64,000 nucleotides of DNA from JAAXIE01 sp965263155 (GTDB lineage: Bacteria > Chloroflexota > Dehalococcoidia > Lucifugimonadales > JAAXIE01): the NCBI GenBank assembly GCA_965263155.1, contig OZ253586.1, positions 806,001 to 870,000 of the forward strand, given 5' to 3'. This document shows, one piece after another, positions 9,518-17,861 of the stretch; the stretch's first letter is position 1; each line of letters begins with the position of its first letter. Under the pieces are notes generated by a model. It ran no database searches and was not told the DNA's origin. It was given only the letters and a program-made list of their open reading frames with translations. The translations under genes were made by a program, and so were the position numbers.

Positions 9518-10990
9518 ATGGCCTCCATGTATCCGGCTATAAGGGCTACGATGGGGCGCTGGACCTATTATATTGTGAAACTTAAGGTTAGCGATCTTGC
9601 TAAAGAGGTGTCACTGTCCTCTGATGTCCATCAGGACCGGACACTCGACGAAGCTATTCAGCGGGAAATTCAGAATAGTCGTGCCCGACAAAGTTTAGTC
9701 GTTTACTTGCATGACCGCGACGACAGATTTTTGAATTCTATAGTCGTGGCAGCGCTTGGGGGATCTCCAACGTTCACTCCTCTTCAACTAGCTGATACAC
9801 CGGAAAACAATGTTTTTAGGGCGATGGAAGTGGACCAATCGTTTGGTGTTCTAACGTTCGCTGGGGGCCAGAAATACTACGCTCTTGATGGACAGCATCG
9901 GCTCGCAGCTATTCGTGCGATCCTTCAACCATCAGACAACAAATATGACGACTTTGCCCGCAATTACGTCGATGAATCATTCAGACAAACTTTTCAAGAC
10001 GAAGAGATATCGGTGATCATGGTAGTCCAAGACCCAGGTGAAGACCAATCTGTACGCACGGAAGTACTTCAAGACTACAGGCGATTGTTTTCGAGTCTGA
10101 ATCGATATGCCAAAGCAACCGATGAGTCTACCAATATTATAATGGACGAAGACGATGGTATAGCAATACTAACTCGACGCCTGATCTCTGAACATGAATT
10201 TTTCAAATGGACAGTGGAACAAGCGTCGGAATACTCCATAATTAAGACAACCAAAGGCAAAAACTTGAAAGTATCAGACCCTTACTTTAGTCAAATCGAA
10301 GTGTTTTATGTTATGAATCTCACGCTGTTGCGATCGGCTAGCCGCTCAGCGCACGGATGGAAATCACCAGGCGGAGACATCATTCCTGACGCACAATTCA
10401 AATTTTGGAGGCTCAGCCGCCCGGATGAGAATGTGCTAGAAGACTACTATCGAGAACTGTCCGATATTTGGGACGGTATCCTAGCGACGATGCCCGAGTT
10501 GCGAAAAGCACCTCCCAAAATGAGAGTGCACAACCTCGCCAGTACTGAGCCCGAGGACGGAACGGACGACCACGTTGTATTTTGGCCAATAGGGCAAGAA
10601 TTGTTCGCCCGAGTAGTTAGGGCGATGCTTGATAACCATTGTACTTATGCTGGCACGGATATCTTGAGCGGCCCGGAGGTCATTGAAGCCCTGAAACCAT
10701 TGCGGCAGGTGAAATGGTCTCTTCATAGTGAACCCTGGAAATACCTGCTGCTAGTGGAAACTGCTGACAGGTCAGGAAACATGGCATGGACCATGAGGAA
10801 TGAAGGACGCAATGTGGCAGTCAGCATAGGCAGGGAAGTATTGGAGTTTATCGTCGGCCTGACTCCACTGGATCAACAAGGGCAAGACCAGTTGCGACGA
10901 CGCTGGACCGCTAATCTCCTCCCGAAACCCAACGATAAACTCGCTATGGAGATGTGGGAGAAGGTCGCCAATCAGGCGACATCTGTCTGA
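9518..10990 (+). CDS. DGQHR-domain protein, DndB-like
   Basis: A 490-residue protein with the DGQHR motif at residues 124-128 (KYYALDGQHRLAAI), the hallmark of the DndB/ParB-like superfamily. The N-terminus (GRWTYYIVKLKVSDL) also resembles DndB-type proteins. DndB represses dnd operons and is implicated in recognition of modified DNA. A similar fold in SspE senses phosphorothioates through DGQQR. A good GGTAGGTG box precedes ATG 9518. The gene is noticeably AT-richer than its flanks, suggesting separate acquisition. It ends before a strong terminator (11070-11097). Sensor or regulator of the phosphorothioation locus is inferred. Confidence 0.7.
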   Translation: MASMYPAIRATMGRWTYYIVKLKVSDLAKEVSLSSDVHQDRTLDEAIQREIQNSRARQSLVVYLHDRDDRFLNSIVVAALGGSPTFTPLQLADTPENNVFRAMEVDQSFGVLTFAGGQKYYALDGQHRLAAIRAILQPSDNKYDDFARNYVDESFRQTFQDEEISVIMVVQDPGEDQSVRTEVLQDYRRLFSSLNRYAKATDESTNIIMDEDDGIAILTRRLISEHEFFKWTVEQASEYSIIKTTKGKNLKVSDPYFSQIEVFYVMNLTLLRSASRSAHGWKSPGGDIIPDAQFKFWRLSRPDENVLEDYYRELSDIWDGILATMPELRKAPPKMRVHNLASTEPEDGTDDHVVFWPIGQELFARVVRAMLDNHCTYAGTDILSGPEVIEALKPLRQVKWSLHSEPWKYLLLVETADRSGNMAWTMRNEGRNVAVSIGREVLEFIVGLTPLDQQGQDQLRRRWTANLLPKPNDKLAMEMWEKVANQATSV

Positions 10991-11020
10991 ACGCGGACCC
11001 TCGCTTGCCCAATGGTAGAC

Positions 11021-11050
11021 GCTATCGGGGCTAGCTAACGAGCCGATAGC
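11021..11050. repeat. Inverted repeat downstream of the DGQHR gene
   Basis: GCTATCGG (11021-11028) and CCGATAGC (11043-11050) are perfectly complementary around a 14-nt loop. It lies just before the terminator-like hairpin and may be part of the transcript end or a protein-binding site. Confidence 0.4.
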
Positions 11051-11069
11051 TACGCCAGAGCGAGAGAAA

Positions 11070-11097
11070 CCTCAGTGGGGTGCCGACTCCGCTGAGG
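11070..11097 (+). terminator. Rho-independent terminator after the phosphorothioation operon
   Basis: CCTCAGTGGGG and CTCCGCTGAGG form an 11-position stem with one G-T wobble and one mismatch, a 6-nt loop and a pyrimidine-rich tail (CTTCTTCTCTGTTT). It is the natural end of the sspB to DGQHR transcription unit. From here to 11369 there is no recognised gene; an inverted repeat TCGCTGGG/CCCAGCGA is seen at about 11225-11265. Confidence 0.6.
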
Positions 11098-11369
11098 CTT
11101 CTTCTCTGTTTACGCAAACCCCTAAATCTCCTCGCCCCGCGGTTGCAGTACATCCCCATTGACCCCGACCCGCCGAATTGGGTAGGCTTCGGGCTGTACC
11201 TTAACCTCCCCTAGAAATGCCGTATCGCTGGGGCAGGGAGTTTGCGGTCCGCTTCCCAGCGATAACGACGGGGAATCCTGTAGAGCCTGCTCAAGAATAA
11301 TAGGCGACCGTCCAGTGAGGTAGTCGACACACCACCCGAAGCTCAGTATAAGCAGTAAGGAGGGTTCTC

Positions 11370-12527
11370 TTGCGTGCCTACATTGATGAGTCTGGGAATA
11401 CGGGCTTTAATCTCTTCGACACCGAACAGCCATATTTCCTAAACGTCGCCATGTCGTCCCAAGTGGACTTTGACAGCGTGTACGAGGAGCGTGTGCGCAA
11501 AATAGCTGACAGCGCGAGCGCTCCATACCTGCATGCCAGCGAGCTAGGTGCGGAGGGTGTTGAGGCGATTGCGCGCTCCTTGGTTGAGCTTGTTCAGTTT
11601 TCCCAAGTTCGCTTTTATTTTGCGGCTGTAGATAAACGGGATTTAGCAGGGATGAAATTTTACGATGCTGTCTTCGACCCCGGAGAAAACGTAGCAGCAC
11701 CCCATCACAGCTATATTCTACGACCGCTGAAGTTCTCTCTACTCGTAAAGTTCTTGTATATCTTGGAGGAGAGCGATACAAAACGCTTTTGGGAGGCTAT
11801 GACAAGTAAACCGTCTCCCGTAGCTAAGGCTAAGGCTATTGAAGCTATAGACAACACGATTTGTCGAGTCGAAACTTTACCAGATGCTAGGTCAAGGCAA
11901 TTGATAGGAGACACGTTGTTGTGGGCAAGGAACAATATCAATAGGTTCTCCATATGGACGCCGAGCAAGCGAGACCGATACGGACATTTGCCGAACTTGT
12001 TTACATTCCCGGCACTTCTTTCCAGCATCTCCGACAACGCCAAGACCTGGGACGCCAGCGTAGATAAGATCATACATGACAGACAAGGGCAGTTCGGACA
12101 AACACTCCAACAATGGCATTCACTGTTCGCTAAGCGTACTGAGCCGGAACGGATTGTCCATTTCGGAGATACTCCCATTAGATTTGCGGATATTCGCAAT
12201 AGCGAATTTGAGATGGTGGATTCAAGAAACAGCGCAGGCCTTCAACTCGTAGACGTAGTCCTTTGGACGTTTGGACGTTCCTGCACCGGAAAGCCCCTTG
12301 GGCCAATGGCGGAACAATTGCTTGAATGCTGTTTCTCGCCGGATGACATGTATATGATGTCCCTAGGCACCATTATCGAGGAACTCGAAGAATCCGTGGC
12401 ATGGTTGATGGACTTACCTCTTAGCGAAGAACGACTCTTGGATGCCATGGCATCCATAAGAAATATCGAGACACGTCGTCAACAACGCATACGCCAGGAC
12501 TCGGCGGGACAACAATCAACCAACTGA
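11370..12527 (+). CDS. DUF3800 domain protein
   Basis: A 385-residue protein beginning with the DUF3800 signature Y-I-D-E-S-G (DESG at 6-9), with a C-terminal acidic motif G-L-Q-L-V-D-V-V. DUF3800 proteins are predicted RNase H-like nucleases often found in mobile or defence islands. The start is TTG 11370, chosen because AAGGAGGG lies at proper spacing and the conserved motif begins immediately after it. The gene is AT-rich like its upstream neighbour but separated from it by a terminator, so it has its own transcript. Any functional link to phosphorothioation is unproven. Confidence 0.7.
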   Translation: MRAYIDESGNTGFNLFDTEQPYFLNVAMSSQVDFDSVYEERVRKIADSASAPYLHASELGAEGVEAIARSLVELVQFSQVRFYFAAVDKRDLAGMKFYDAVFDPGENVAAPHHSYILRPLKFSLLVKFLYILEESDTKRFWEAMTSKPSPVAKAKAIEAIDNTICRVETLPDARSRQLIGDTLLWARNNINRFSIWTPSKRDRYGHLPNLFTFPALLSSISDNAKTWDASVDKIIHDRQGQFGQTLQQWHSLFAKRTEPERIVHFGDTPIRFADIRNSEFEMVDSRNSAGLQLVDVVLWTFGRSCTGKPLGPMAEQLLECCFSPDDMYMMSLGTIIEELEESVAWLMDLPLSEERLLDAMASIRNIETRRQQRIRQDSAGQQSTN

Positions 12528-12571
12528 CAGCGTAGAGGTTTGTGGTAGGCTATCGGTGGAGGCGTAAGCCG

Positions 12572-13144
12572 ATGGCGATGGCCCTGCGCTTCATTCGCCA
12601 TGCTGAGGAGGAGATGGCCAAGGTGCACCGGCTTCAAGCCTCTGAGAAGGCGTGGGGTGCACTTGCGCAGCAGCTTAAGGCCATCGCGGAGCAGCGTGGA
12701 TGGGAGCTAGAGGCGCATTACCGCCTCTATGACATCGCTAGGTACTTGGATAAGGAATACCAGAGACGTGGACGTGTTGGCAGCACCGTTCTGGCATTGG
12801 CCGCGGGCCACCGCAACTTCTACGAGAACGACGTGAATGAGATTCAGCTAGACGTTGCCGCAGAGGTAGTGGAGGAACTGGAGGGGATGCGCCATCGTCC
12901 ACCCCAACCCTTCACGATTAGCACCCGTTCGGAGCAGGGGATGGTGCGGAGGTTGACCGGAACCGAGTACGCGTTCCCGACAACGAGGCGGAGAGGCTTC
13001 GTCAACGATGAGAGGCTGAGGGAGAGAAGAAGCCGATGGGGCGAGCCACCAGGAGAGTCCGAACCAATCGCCCGCCTCCCTCAACCCTTGGTCGGCGGTC
13101 CATCGGTAGCCATCCCACTTCCAAAGCGGACCCCGGTGCCGTGA
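12572..13144 (+). CDS. PaREP1/HEPN-like protein
   Basis: The N-terminal 90 residues are helical and contain QASEKAWGA and LAAGHRNFYEN, a pattern I associate with PaREP1/HEPN-type proteins. The C-terminal half is arginine- and proline-rich and low in complexity. HEPN proteins are often toxins or RNases next to defence genes. Starts are possible at GTG 12542, ATG 12572 and ATG 12578; the ATGs are preferred. It directly follows the DUF3800 gene (gap about 45 nt). The 3' part is overlapped by an opposite-strand zinc-ribbon frame, so the true C-terminus is less certain. Confidence 0.55.
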   Translation: MAMALRFIRHAEEEMAKVHRLQASEKAWGALAQQLKAIAEQRGWELEAHYRLYDIARYLDKEYQRRGRVGSTVLALAAGHRNFYENDVNEIQLDVAAEVVEELEGMRHRPPQPFTISTRSEQGMVRRLTGTEYAFPTTRRRGFVNDERLRERRSRWGEPPGESEPIARLPQPLVGGPSVAIPLPKRTPVP

Positions 13145-13432
13145 GGGTCGCAGTGGCCGATCCAAAGTCCTCCCGTGCCAATCGGACATCAGGCGGCAGT
13201 TCCGCTGGACGCCCAAGGGTGTCGGCACCGGGCGTGGTGGTCGAGCGCGGTCAGGATGATAACGGGCTTCGTAACAGCGTGGGCAGTACAGGCTGCGGCC
13301 CCCTCGCTTTACTAGGGGTTCGCCACAACCGCGACAGGGGGGAGTGTGAACTTCATCCCGTGCTGTTATCCTGTGTGTGCTTATGGCAGCCGAGCAGGAC
13401 GCCAAGAAGCAAACTCCGACGATGAGTACCAA
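12848..13432 (-). CDS. Zinc-ribbon open frame, paralogue of the fragment at the window start
   Basis: The frame contains C-R-G-C-G-E-P-L-V-K-R then S-L-Y-C-P-R-C-Y-E at about 13270-13340. This CxxC...CxxC ribbon is homologous at protein and DNA level to the fragment at 1-97 on the same strand. After the ribbon comes an Arg/Pro-rich stretch and W-K-W-D-G-Y-R-W. No clear start with a ribosome-binding site is seen; the upstream limit is TTG 13432. The frame's 3' third is antisense to the PaREP1-like gene and may not be coding, so the real gene is probably shorter or a remnant. Confidence 0.3.
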   Translation of the reverse strand: MVLIVGVCFLASCSAAISTHRITARDEVHTPPCRGCGEPLVKRGGRSLYCPRCYEARYHPDRARPPRPVPTPLGVQRNCRLMSDWHGRTLDRPLRPSRHRGPLWKWDGYRWTADQGLREAGDWFGLSWWLAPSASSLPQPLIVDEASPPRCRERVLGSGQPPHHPLLRTGANREGLGWTMAHPLQFLHYLCGNV

Positions 13433-13703
13433 TCCGACCGACGCCCCTGTTGCACAATCCTAGGTGGCTGTTGCAATAATTTGGCTTTGTTGCGCTCGCC
13501 CAGAGTTACGCAAAGGTCTCCCTGCGCGGGGATGACAGGTAGGATGGGAGTTATGGTGGGGACTCAAGGCGAGGCTGCCAAATCCTTGAGGTGTCCCTTG
13601 ACATAAGAGCTTTGGCGACAGCGATAATGTACTGCTGGCGCAAGTGCAACTACAACATGTTGTGCATTATGCGCCTTTATCTACATTCACTGGAAGAACG
13701 CAT

Positions 13704-14300
13704 ATGGAACACGAACAGCAGATTATGACGCCGGACGACATGCGGCGCTCCCTCAGCCGTATCGGCCTTGAGGTGCTGGAGCGCAACCGCGGCTTGGACG
13801 ACTTGGTATTGGTGGGCATACAGCGGAGGGGTGCGCCCTTGGCCGACCGCCTAGCGTCCGACTTGGGAGAGTTGGAGAGCGTGACCGTTCCGGTGGGGAA
13901 GCTCGACATCAATCTCTACCGCGATGACCTACAGGAGCGGGCACAACCGCTGGTACGACCCACCCAGATGCCTTTTCGCATCGACGGCAAGAAGATCGTG
14001 TTGGTGGACGACGTTCTCTTCACTGGTCGCACCATTCGCGCGGCCTTGGATGCCCTGATGGACTTCGGACGCCCCGGACAGGTGCAACTGGCGATACTGG
14101 TGGACCGAGGCCACCAAGAGCTGCCCATAAGAGCCGACTACGTGGGACGCACGGTTTCCACGGATTGGGATGAGGTGGTGAAGGTGCGGTTGATGGAGGT
14201 CGATAGCGTCGACGAGGTGGTCGTGAGCAAACGGGCCTTGGGGCTTCCGGTTCTCACCGATGACGACGAGCAAGAGGCTGGCCATGGCGACGACTGCTAG
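13704..14300 (+). CDS. pyrR: Bifunctional pyr operon regulator / uracil phosphoribosyltransferase PyrR
   Basis: A 198-residue phosphoribosyltransferase-fold protein with the PRPP-binding loop VLVDDVLFTGRT and the N-terminal VGIQRRGAPLA typical of PyrR. PyrR senses uridine nucleotides and controls pyr operons by RNA attenuation; many homologues also convert uracil and PRPP to UMP. The start is ATG 13704, because upstream codons look non-coding. It is the first gene of a plus-strand pyrimidine operon and overlaps the next gene by about 17 nt. I could not identify a confident PyrR-binding leader in the 270 nt before it. Confidence 0.9.
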   Translation: MEHEQQIMTPDDMRRSLSRIGLEVLERNRGLDDLVLVGIQRRGAPLADRLASDLGELESVTVPVGKLDINLYRDDLQERAQPLVRPTQMPFRIDGKKIVLVDDVLFTGRTIRAALDALMDFGRPGQVQLAILVDRGHQELPIRADYVGRTVSTDWDEVVKVRLMEVDSVDEVVVSKRALGLPVLTDDDEQEAGHGDDC

Positions 14301-15275
14301 GAATACCGACCCAGGCCCTATTCACGGCTTGGGACAAGGCATGGGCGATGGCGTCCCCGAAGTGGGGCGTCTGCCTGCCAGACAACATGTGCTGGACTTG
14401 GACGACTTCACCGCGGACGAAATCGAGCAGGTGCCTCCCGCTGCGGGGCAAAGTGGTCATGACCCTCTTCTACGAGGCCCGCACCCGCACCCGCATCTCC
14501 TTTGAAGAAGCGGGCAAGGTGCTCAGCGCCGAGGTCATCAACATGTCGGGCTTCGGCAGCAGCGTGGAGAAGGGGGAGTCGCTTCTTAACACCGCCCTTA
14601 CCCTGCAGGCAATGGGGGGCCAATATCGTTGTCATGCGCCACCCCCACTCAGGCGCGCCCAACTTCGTGGCCCGCTCGCTGCAGAGCGTCAGCATCATCA
14701 ACGCGGGTGACGACCTTCACGCCAACCCCACCCAAGCCCTCCTAGACCTGTACACCATCAAGGAGAAGCTGGGCCGCATCGCGGGCCTCAAAATTGTCAT
14801 TGTGGGTGATGTGCTGCATAGCCGCGTAGCCCGCTCCAACCTCTGGGGCATGACAGCCATGGGGGCGCAGGTGACCCTCTGCGGGTCACCGACCCTACTG
14901 CCCCAAGAAATGCTGCGCCCGGGCTCCCACACCAACGGCGATGGGCTGCTGCCGCCAGTGAAGGTGGATACCGACTTGGACCGCGCCTTGGAGGGGGCCG
15001 ACGTGGTGATGGCCCTGCGACTCCAAGAGGAGCGCCAAGAGGCTGGGTTCCTACCAAGCCTGCGTGAGTACACCCGGCGCTGGCAGGTGGCCAATCAGCG
15101 CTTGGAGCGCGCCCAGCCCTATGTGTTGGTAATGCATCCCGGCCCGCTGAACGAGGGCATTGAGCTTGCAACCGGCTTGGCCCGCGGAGAGCGCTCCGCG
15201 ATAGAGGAGCAGGTGTCCAACGGTGTAGCAGTGCGCATGGCCCTGCTCTACATGCTGGCTGCCTCCAAGCAATAA
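14284..15275 (+). pseudogene. pyrB: Aspartate carbamoyltransferase, broken by two +1 frameshifts
   Basis: Homology passes through all three frames: RQHVLDLDDFTADEIEQV in the first, RGKVVMTLFYEARTRTR to TLQAMG in the second, and ANIVVMRHPHSGAPNF to the end in the third. Removing one C near 14441 (CCTCCCGCTG) and one G from the G6 run at 14614-14619 restores one frame. About 20 residues normally found between the first helix and the PLRGK segment are absent. The carbamoyl-phosphate loop reads EARTRTR instead of the usual PSTRTR, and the usual HPTQ reads NPTQ. The gene sits in the correct operon place between pyrR and pyrC. Assembly error, decay and divergence all remain possible. Confidence 0.8.
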
Positions 15276-15372
15276 GAACTACGAATCCCCTGCGCAAGTC
15301 CCTTCCCTTCCCCCTTCAAATGGGAATGGGCAAGTGGGAATAGGAAGGTTGGGATGGGGGTGAGGGAGATAC

Positions 15373-16722
15373 ATGTCACATGAACCGCTACTGATTCAAA
15401 CCGCCCGCATCATCGACCCATCGCGGGGCATCGACGCAGTTGGCGATCTGCTGCTGTGCGACGGTAACATCGGAGCCGTCGGCCACATTCTCGCCGATGA
15501 CCTGCCCCAAACTTGCGAGACCATCGATGCGCGGGGGTTGGTGGCCTGCCCTGGGTTCATCGACATCCACTGCCACCTGCGCGAGCCGGGCTACGAGCAC
15601 AAGGAGACCATCGCCACCGGTACCCGCGCCGCTGCCCGCGGTGGCTTCACAACCTTGTGCGCCATGCCCAACACCCAGCCTGCCATCGACAACGCCTCGG
15701 TGGTGGAGTGGGTGCAGCGCAAGGCGGCCTCCGAGGGCGTTGTGCGTGTTCTGCCCGTCGGCTGCATCAGCAAGGGACGCCATGGCCGCGAGTTGGCGGA
15801 GATGGAGGAGTTGGCCGAGGCAGGCGTGGTCGCGTTCACCGACGACGGCAGCCCAGTGCAGGATGCCACCCTGATGCGCCTCGCCCTCTCCTACAGCCGC
15901 GACTTGGACCGACCCATTACCGAACACTGCCAAGACCTGCACCTGTCGGGCCACGGCGTTATGAACGAGGGTTGGACGGCCATGCGCCTCGGCCTCGCTG
16001 GAATCCCGGCCGCAGCCGAGGAGGTCATGGCAGCCCGCGACATTGCGTTGGCCCGTCTCACTGGAGGCCGCCTCCACCTAGCACACGTCAGCACCGCAGG
16101 CACGGTGGAACTGGTGCGGCGTGCCAAGGATGAAGGGCTGCGAGTCACTGCGGAGGTGTGCCCCCACCACTTAGTGCTCACCGATCATTGGGTGATGGGT
16201 GGTGACTCCCACTCGATCCCATCCATCCAGTACTACGACACCCACACCAAGGTCTACCCGCCGCTACGTGAAACCCACGATGCCGAGGCCCTGCTGGAAG
16301 GCCTCGTGGACGGCACCATCGACTGCATCGCGACTGACCACGCTCCCCACGACTTCGCTGCCAAGATGTGCACCTACGACGATGCCGAGTTCGGCATTTC
16401 GGTTCTGGAAACAGCCTTGGGATCCCTCATGAATCTGGTACAGACTGGAGCCGTCGACCTCCCTCTGCTGGTAGACCGGCTCACCCTTGGGCCAGCTCGG
16501 GTCTTGGGTCAAGGGCTGGAGCGTCACGCTACCCTGTCCCCCGGCTCCCCCGCCGACATCACCCTCATCGACCCGGAGCGAGAGTGGGTGGTGGACACCG
16601 CCGAGTTCGCCTCCAAGGGCAACACCCCCTTCCAAGGGGCGGCCTTTAAAGGTAAGGTAGTAGGGACGTTTGTAGGGGGCGAAGTCCGCTACCGGGAAGA
16701 GGACTTACAAGGCTGTGTCTAA
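15373..16722 (+). CDS. pyrC: Dihydroorotase
   Basis: A 449-residue amidohydrolase of the multifunctional or class I type that cyclises carbamoyl aspartate to dihydroorotate. Metal-binding and substrate motifs are DIHCHLREPG, the AHVSTAGT histidine and the ATDHAPH aspartate. The start ATG 15373 follows GAGGGAG. The gene appears intact and full length. Its stop overlaps the start of the following nuclease gene by one base, so those two are translationally coupled. The ~95 nt before it contain a purine-rich repeat word (GGAAGGTTGGGATGGGGG) that recurs at 23474 and, inverted, near 53080. Confidence 0.92.
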   Translation: MSHEPLLIQTARIIDPSRGIDAVGDLLLCDGNIGAVGHILADDLPQTCETIDARGLVACPGFIDIHCHLREPGYEHKETIATGTRAAARGGFTTLCAMPNTQPAIDNASVVEWVQRKAASEGVVRVLPVGCISKGRHGRELAEMEELAEAGVVAFTDDGSPVQDATLMRLALSYSRDLDRPITEHCQDLHLSGHGVMNEGWTAMRLGLAGIPAAAEEVMAARDIALARLTGGRLHLAHVSTAGTVELVRRAKDEGLRVTAEVCPHHLVLTDHWVMGGDSHSIPSIQYYDTHTKVYPPLRETHDAEALLEGLVDGTIDCIATDHAPHDFAAKMCTYDDAEFGISVLETALGSLMNLVQTGAVDLPLLVDRLTLGPARVLGQGLERHATLSPGSPADITLIDPEREWVVDTAEFASKGNTPFQGAAFKGKVVGTFVGGEVRYREEDLQGCV

Positions 16723-17840
16723 TGGACGAAATTAAGATTTGGGCGGTCGATGGAAAACAGGCAAGTCCGGTAGAACCTCTCGACGGAATGCGCTTGGAAC
16801 GCGACTTCGAGGACATACTGGTCGATAAGCCAGAACTGCTGATGCCAGACCTGAGACTAGTGGGCCGCCAGATGCCAACGGGAAGCGGGCCGCTTGACCT
16901 CTTGGGCGTGGATGAAGACGGCACACTGGTCGTTTTCGAGCTTAAGCGCGGCACCCTGTCACGGGATGCGCTGGCGCAGGTGATTGACTATACGTCCGCT
17001 CTGAGTTCCATGACCGAAGATGAATTGAGTCAACATATAGCCAATCGATCTAGGCAACCTGGTATCCAAGAAATAGAAAACTTTCGGGAGTGGTACAGCG
17101 AGACTATCGGGGATGACGGCTTGGATTCACTGCGTCCTATGCGCATGTTCTTGATAGGCTTAGGGGTCGATGCCACGACAGAGCGGATGGTGAAATTTCT
17201 GGCCGACAGCAGTATGGACATCTCTCTGTTGACCTTCCACGGATTTACCCATGAGGGAAAGATCCTACTCGCTAGGCAAGTGCGTGTGACAGGTGATAAC
17301 CGGCCCGTTGATCGCCCGGGGAGACCGCGGCAGGTAAACAGGGAGGACAGGGCAAGGCTACTGAGAGACAGGGCCGAAAGCTACGGAGTAGCTGACCTGT
17401 TCAGCGAAGCGACGGATATATTCAGGGGAAATTGGACCCGGCTTAGAGAGAATCCTCGTAAGGTCGGCCACGGTTTCCGTCTCAGAGGCTTACAGGAATC
17501 TGGCAAGCTGGCAAGGCGCTCGTATGCACGGGTCGACCCAGAGGACGGTCGCGTACGAGTTGCATTCTTTGGAAGGGCGGTTGACCTGTGCCCGGAAAGC
17601 TTCTCTGAGCCTGTCAAAGACATCCCGTTTGACACCTGGCCTAGAGGTCGTGAGAACGACCCCTTCGCATCTCCTGACACCGAAATCCAGTTCAAATTGA
17701 CGGCCCAAGATTGGGAGAAACATAAGAATACTGTGAACGAGCTCAGTCTTGCGGTTCACAAGGCCCTGCAGGCCCAGCTCTTGGGTGCACCTTCCCCAAA
17801 TTCAGATGCTTTTGACGATGACGATGATGACGACGAGTAA
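16722..17840 (+). CDS. NucS/DUF91-like PD-(D/E)XK nuclease-domain protein
   Basis: A 372-residue protein whose N-terminal 110 residues carry a PD-(D/E)XK nuclease signature: Q-M-P-T-G-S-G-P-L-D-L-L, then T-L-V-V-F-E-L-K-R-G and a Q-V-I-D-Y-T helix. This is similar to the C-terminal domain of NucS/EndoMS and to DUF91 proteins. The C-terminal region (from about 200) is unassigned and ends in a run of aspartates. It overlaps pyrC by one base and precedes carA by 21 bp, so a nuclease gene is embedded in the pyrimidine operon. Its substrate is unknown. Base composition resembles a later insertion between pyrC and carA. Confidence 0.7.
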   Translation: MDEIKIWAVDGKQASPVEPLDGMRLERDFEDILVDKPELLMPDLRLVGRQMPTGSGPLDLLGVDEDGTLVVFELKRGTLSRDALAQVIDYTSALSSMTEDELSQHIANRSRQPGIQEIENFREWYSETIGDDGLDSLRPMRMFLIGLGVDATTERMVKFLADSSMDISLLTFHGFTHEGKILLARQVRVTGDNRPVDRPGRPRQVNREDRARLLRDRAESYGVADLFSEATDIFRGNWTRLRENPRKVGHGFRLRGLQESGKLARRSYARVDPEDGRVRVAFFGRAVDLCPESFSEPVKDIPFDTWPRGRENDPFASPDTEIQFKLTAQDWEKHKNTVNELSLAVHKALQAQLLGAPSPNSDAFDDDDDDDE

Positions 17841-17861
17841 CCCCGCACCAGACTGTAACCT

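Noticed and set aside
13036..13425. Plus-strand frame after the PaREP1-like gene
   Set aside because: Low-complexity Arg/Ser/Pro composition. The zinc ribbon on the opposite strand explains the conserved DNA better.
15300..15365. Terminator between pyrB and pyrC
   Set aside because: The CTTCCC/GGGAAG stretches are a dispersed purine/pyrimidine repeat (also near 23460 and 53080) without a good stem and U-run.
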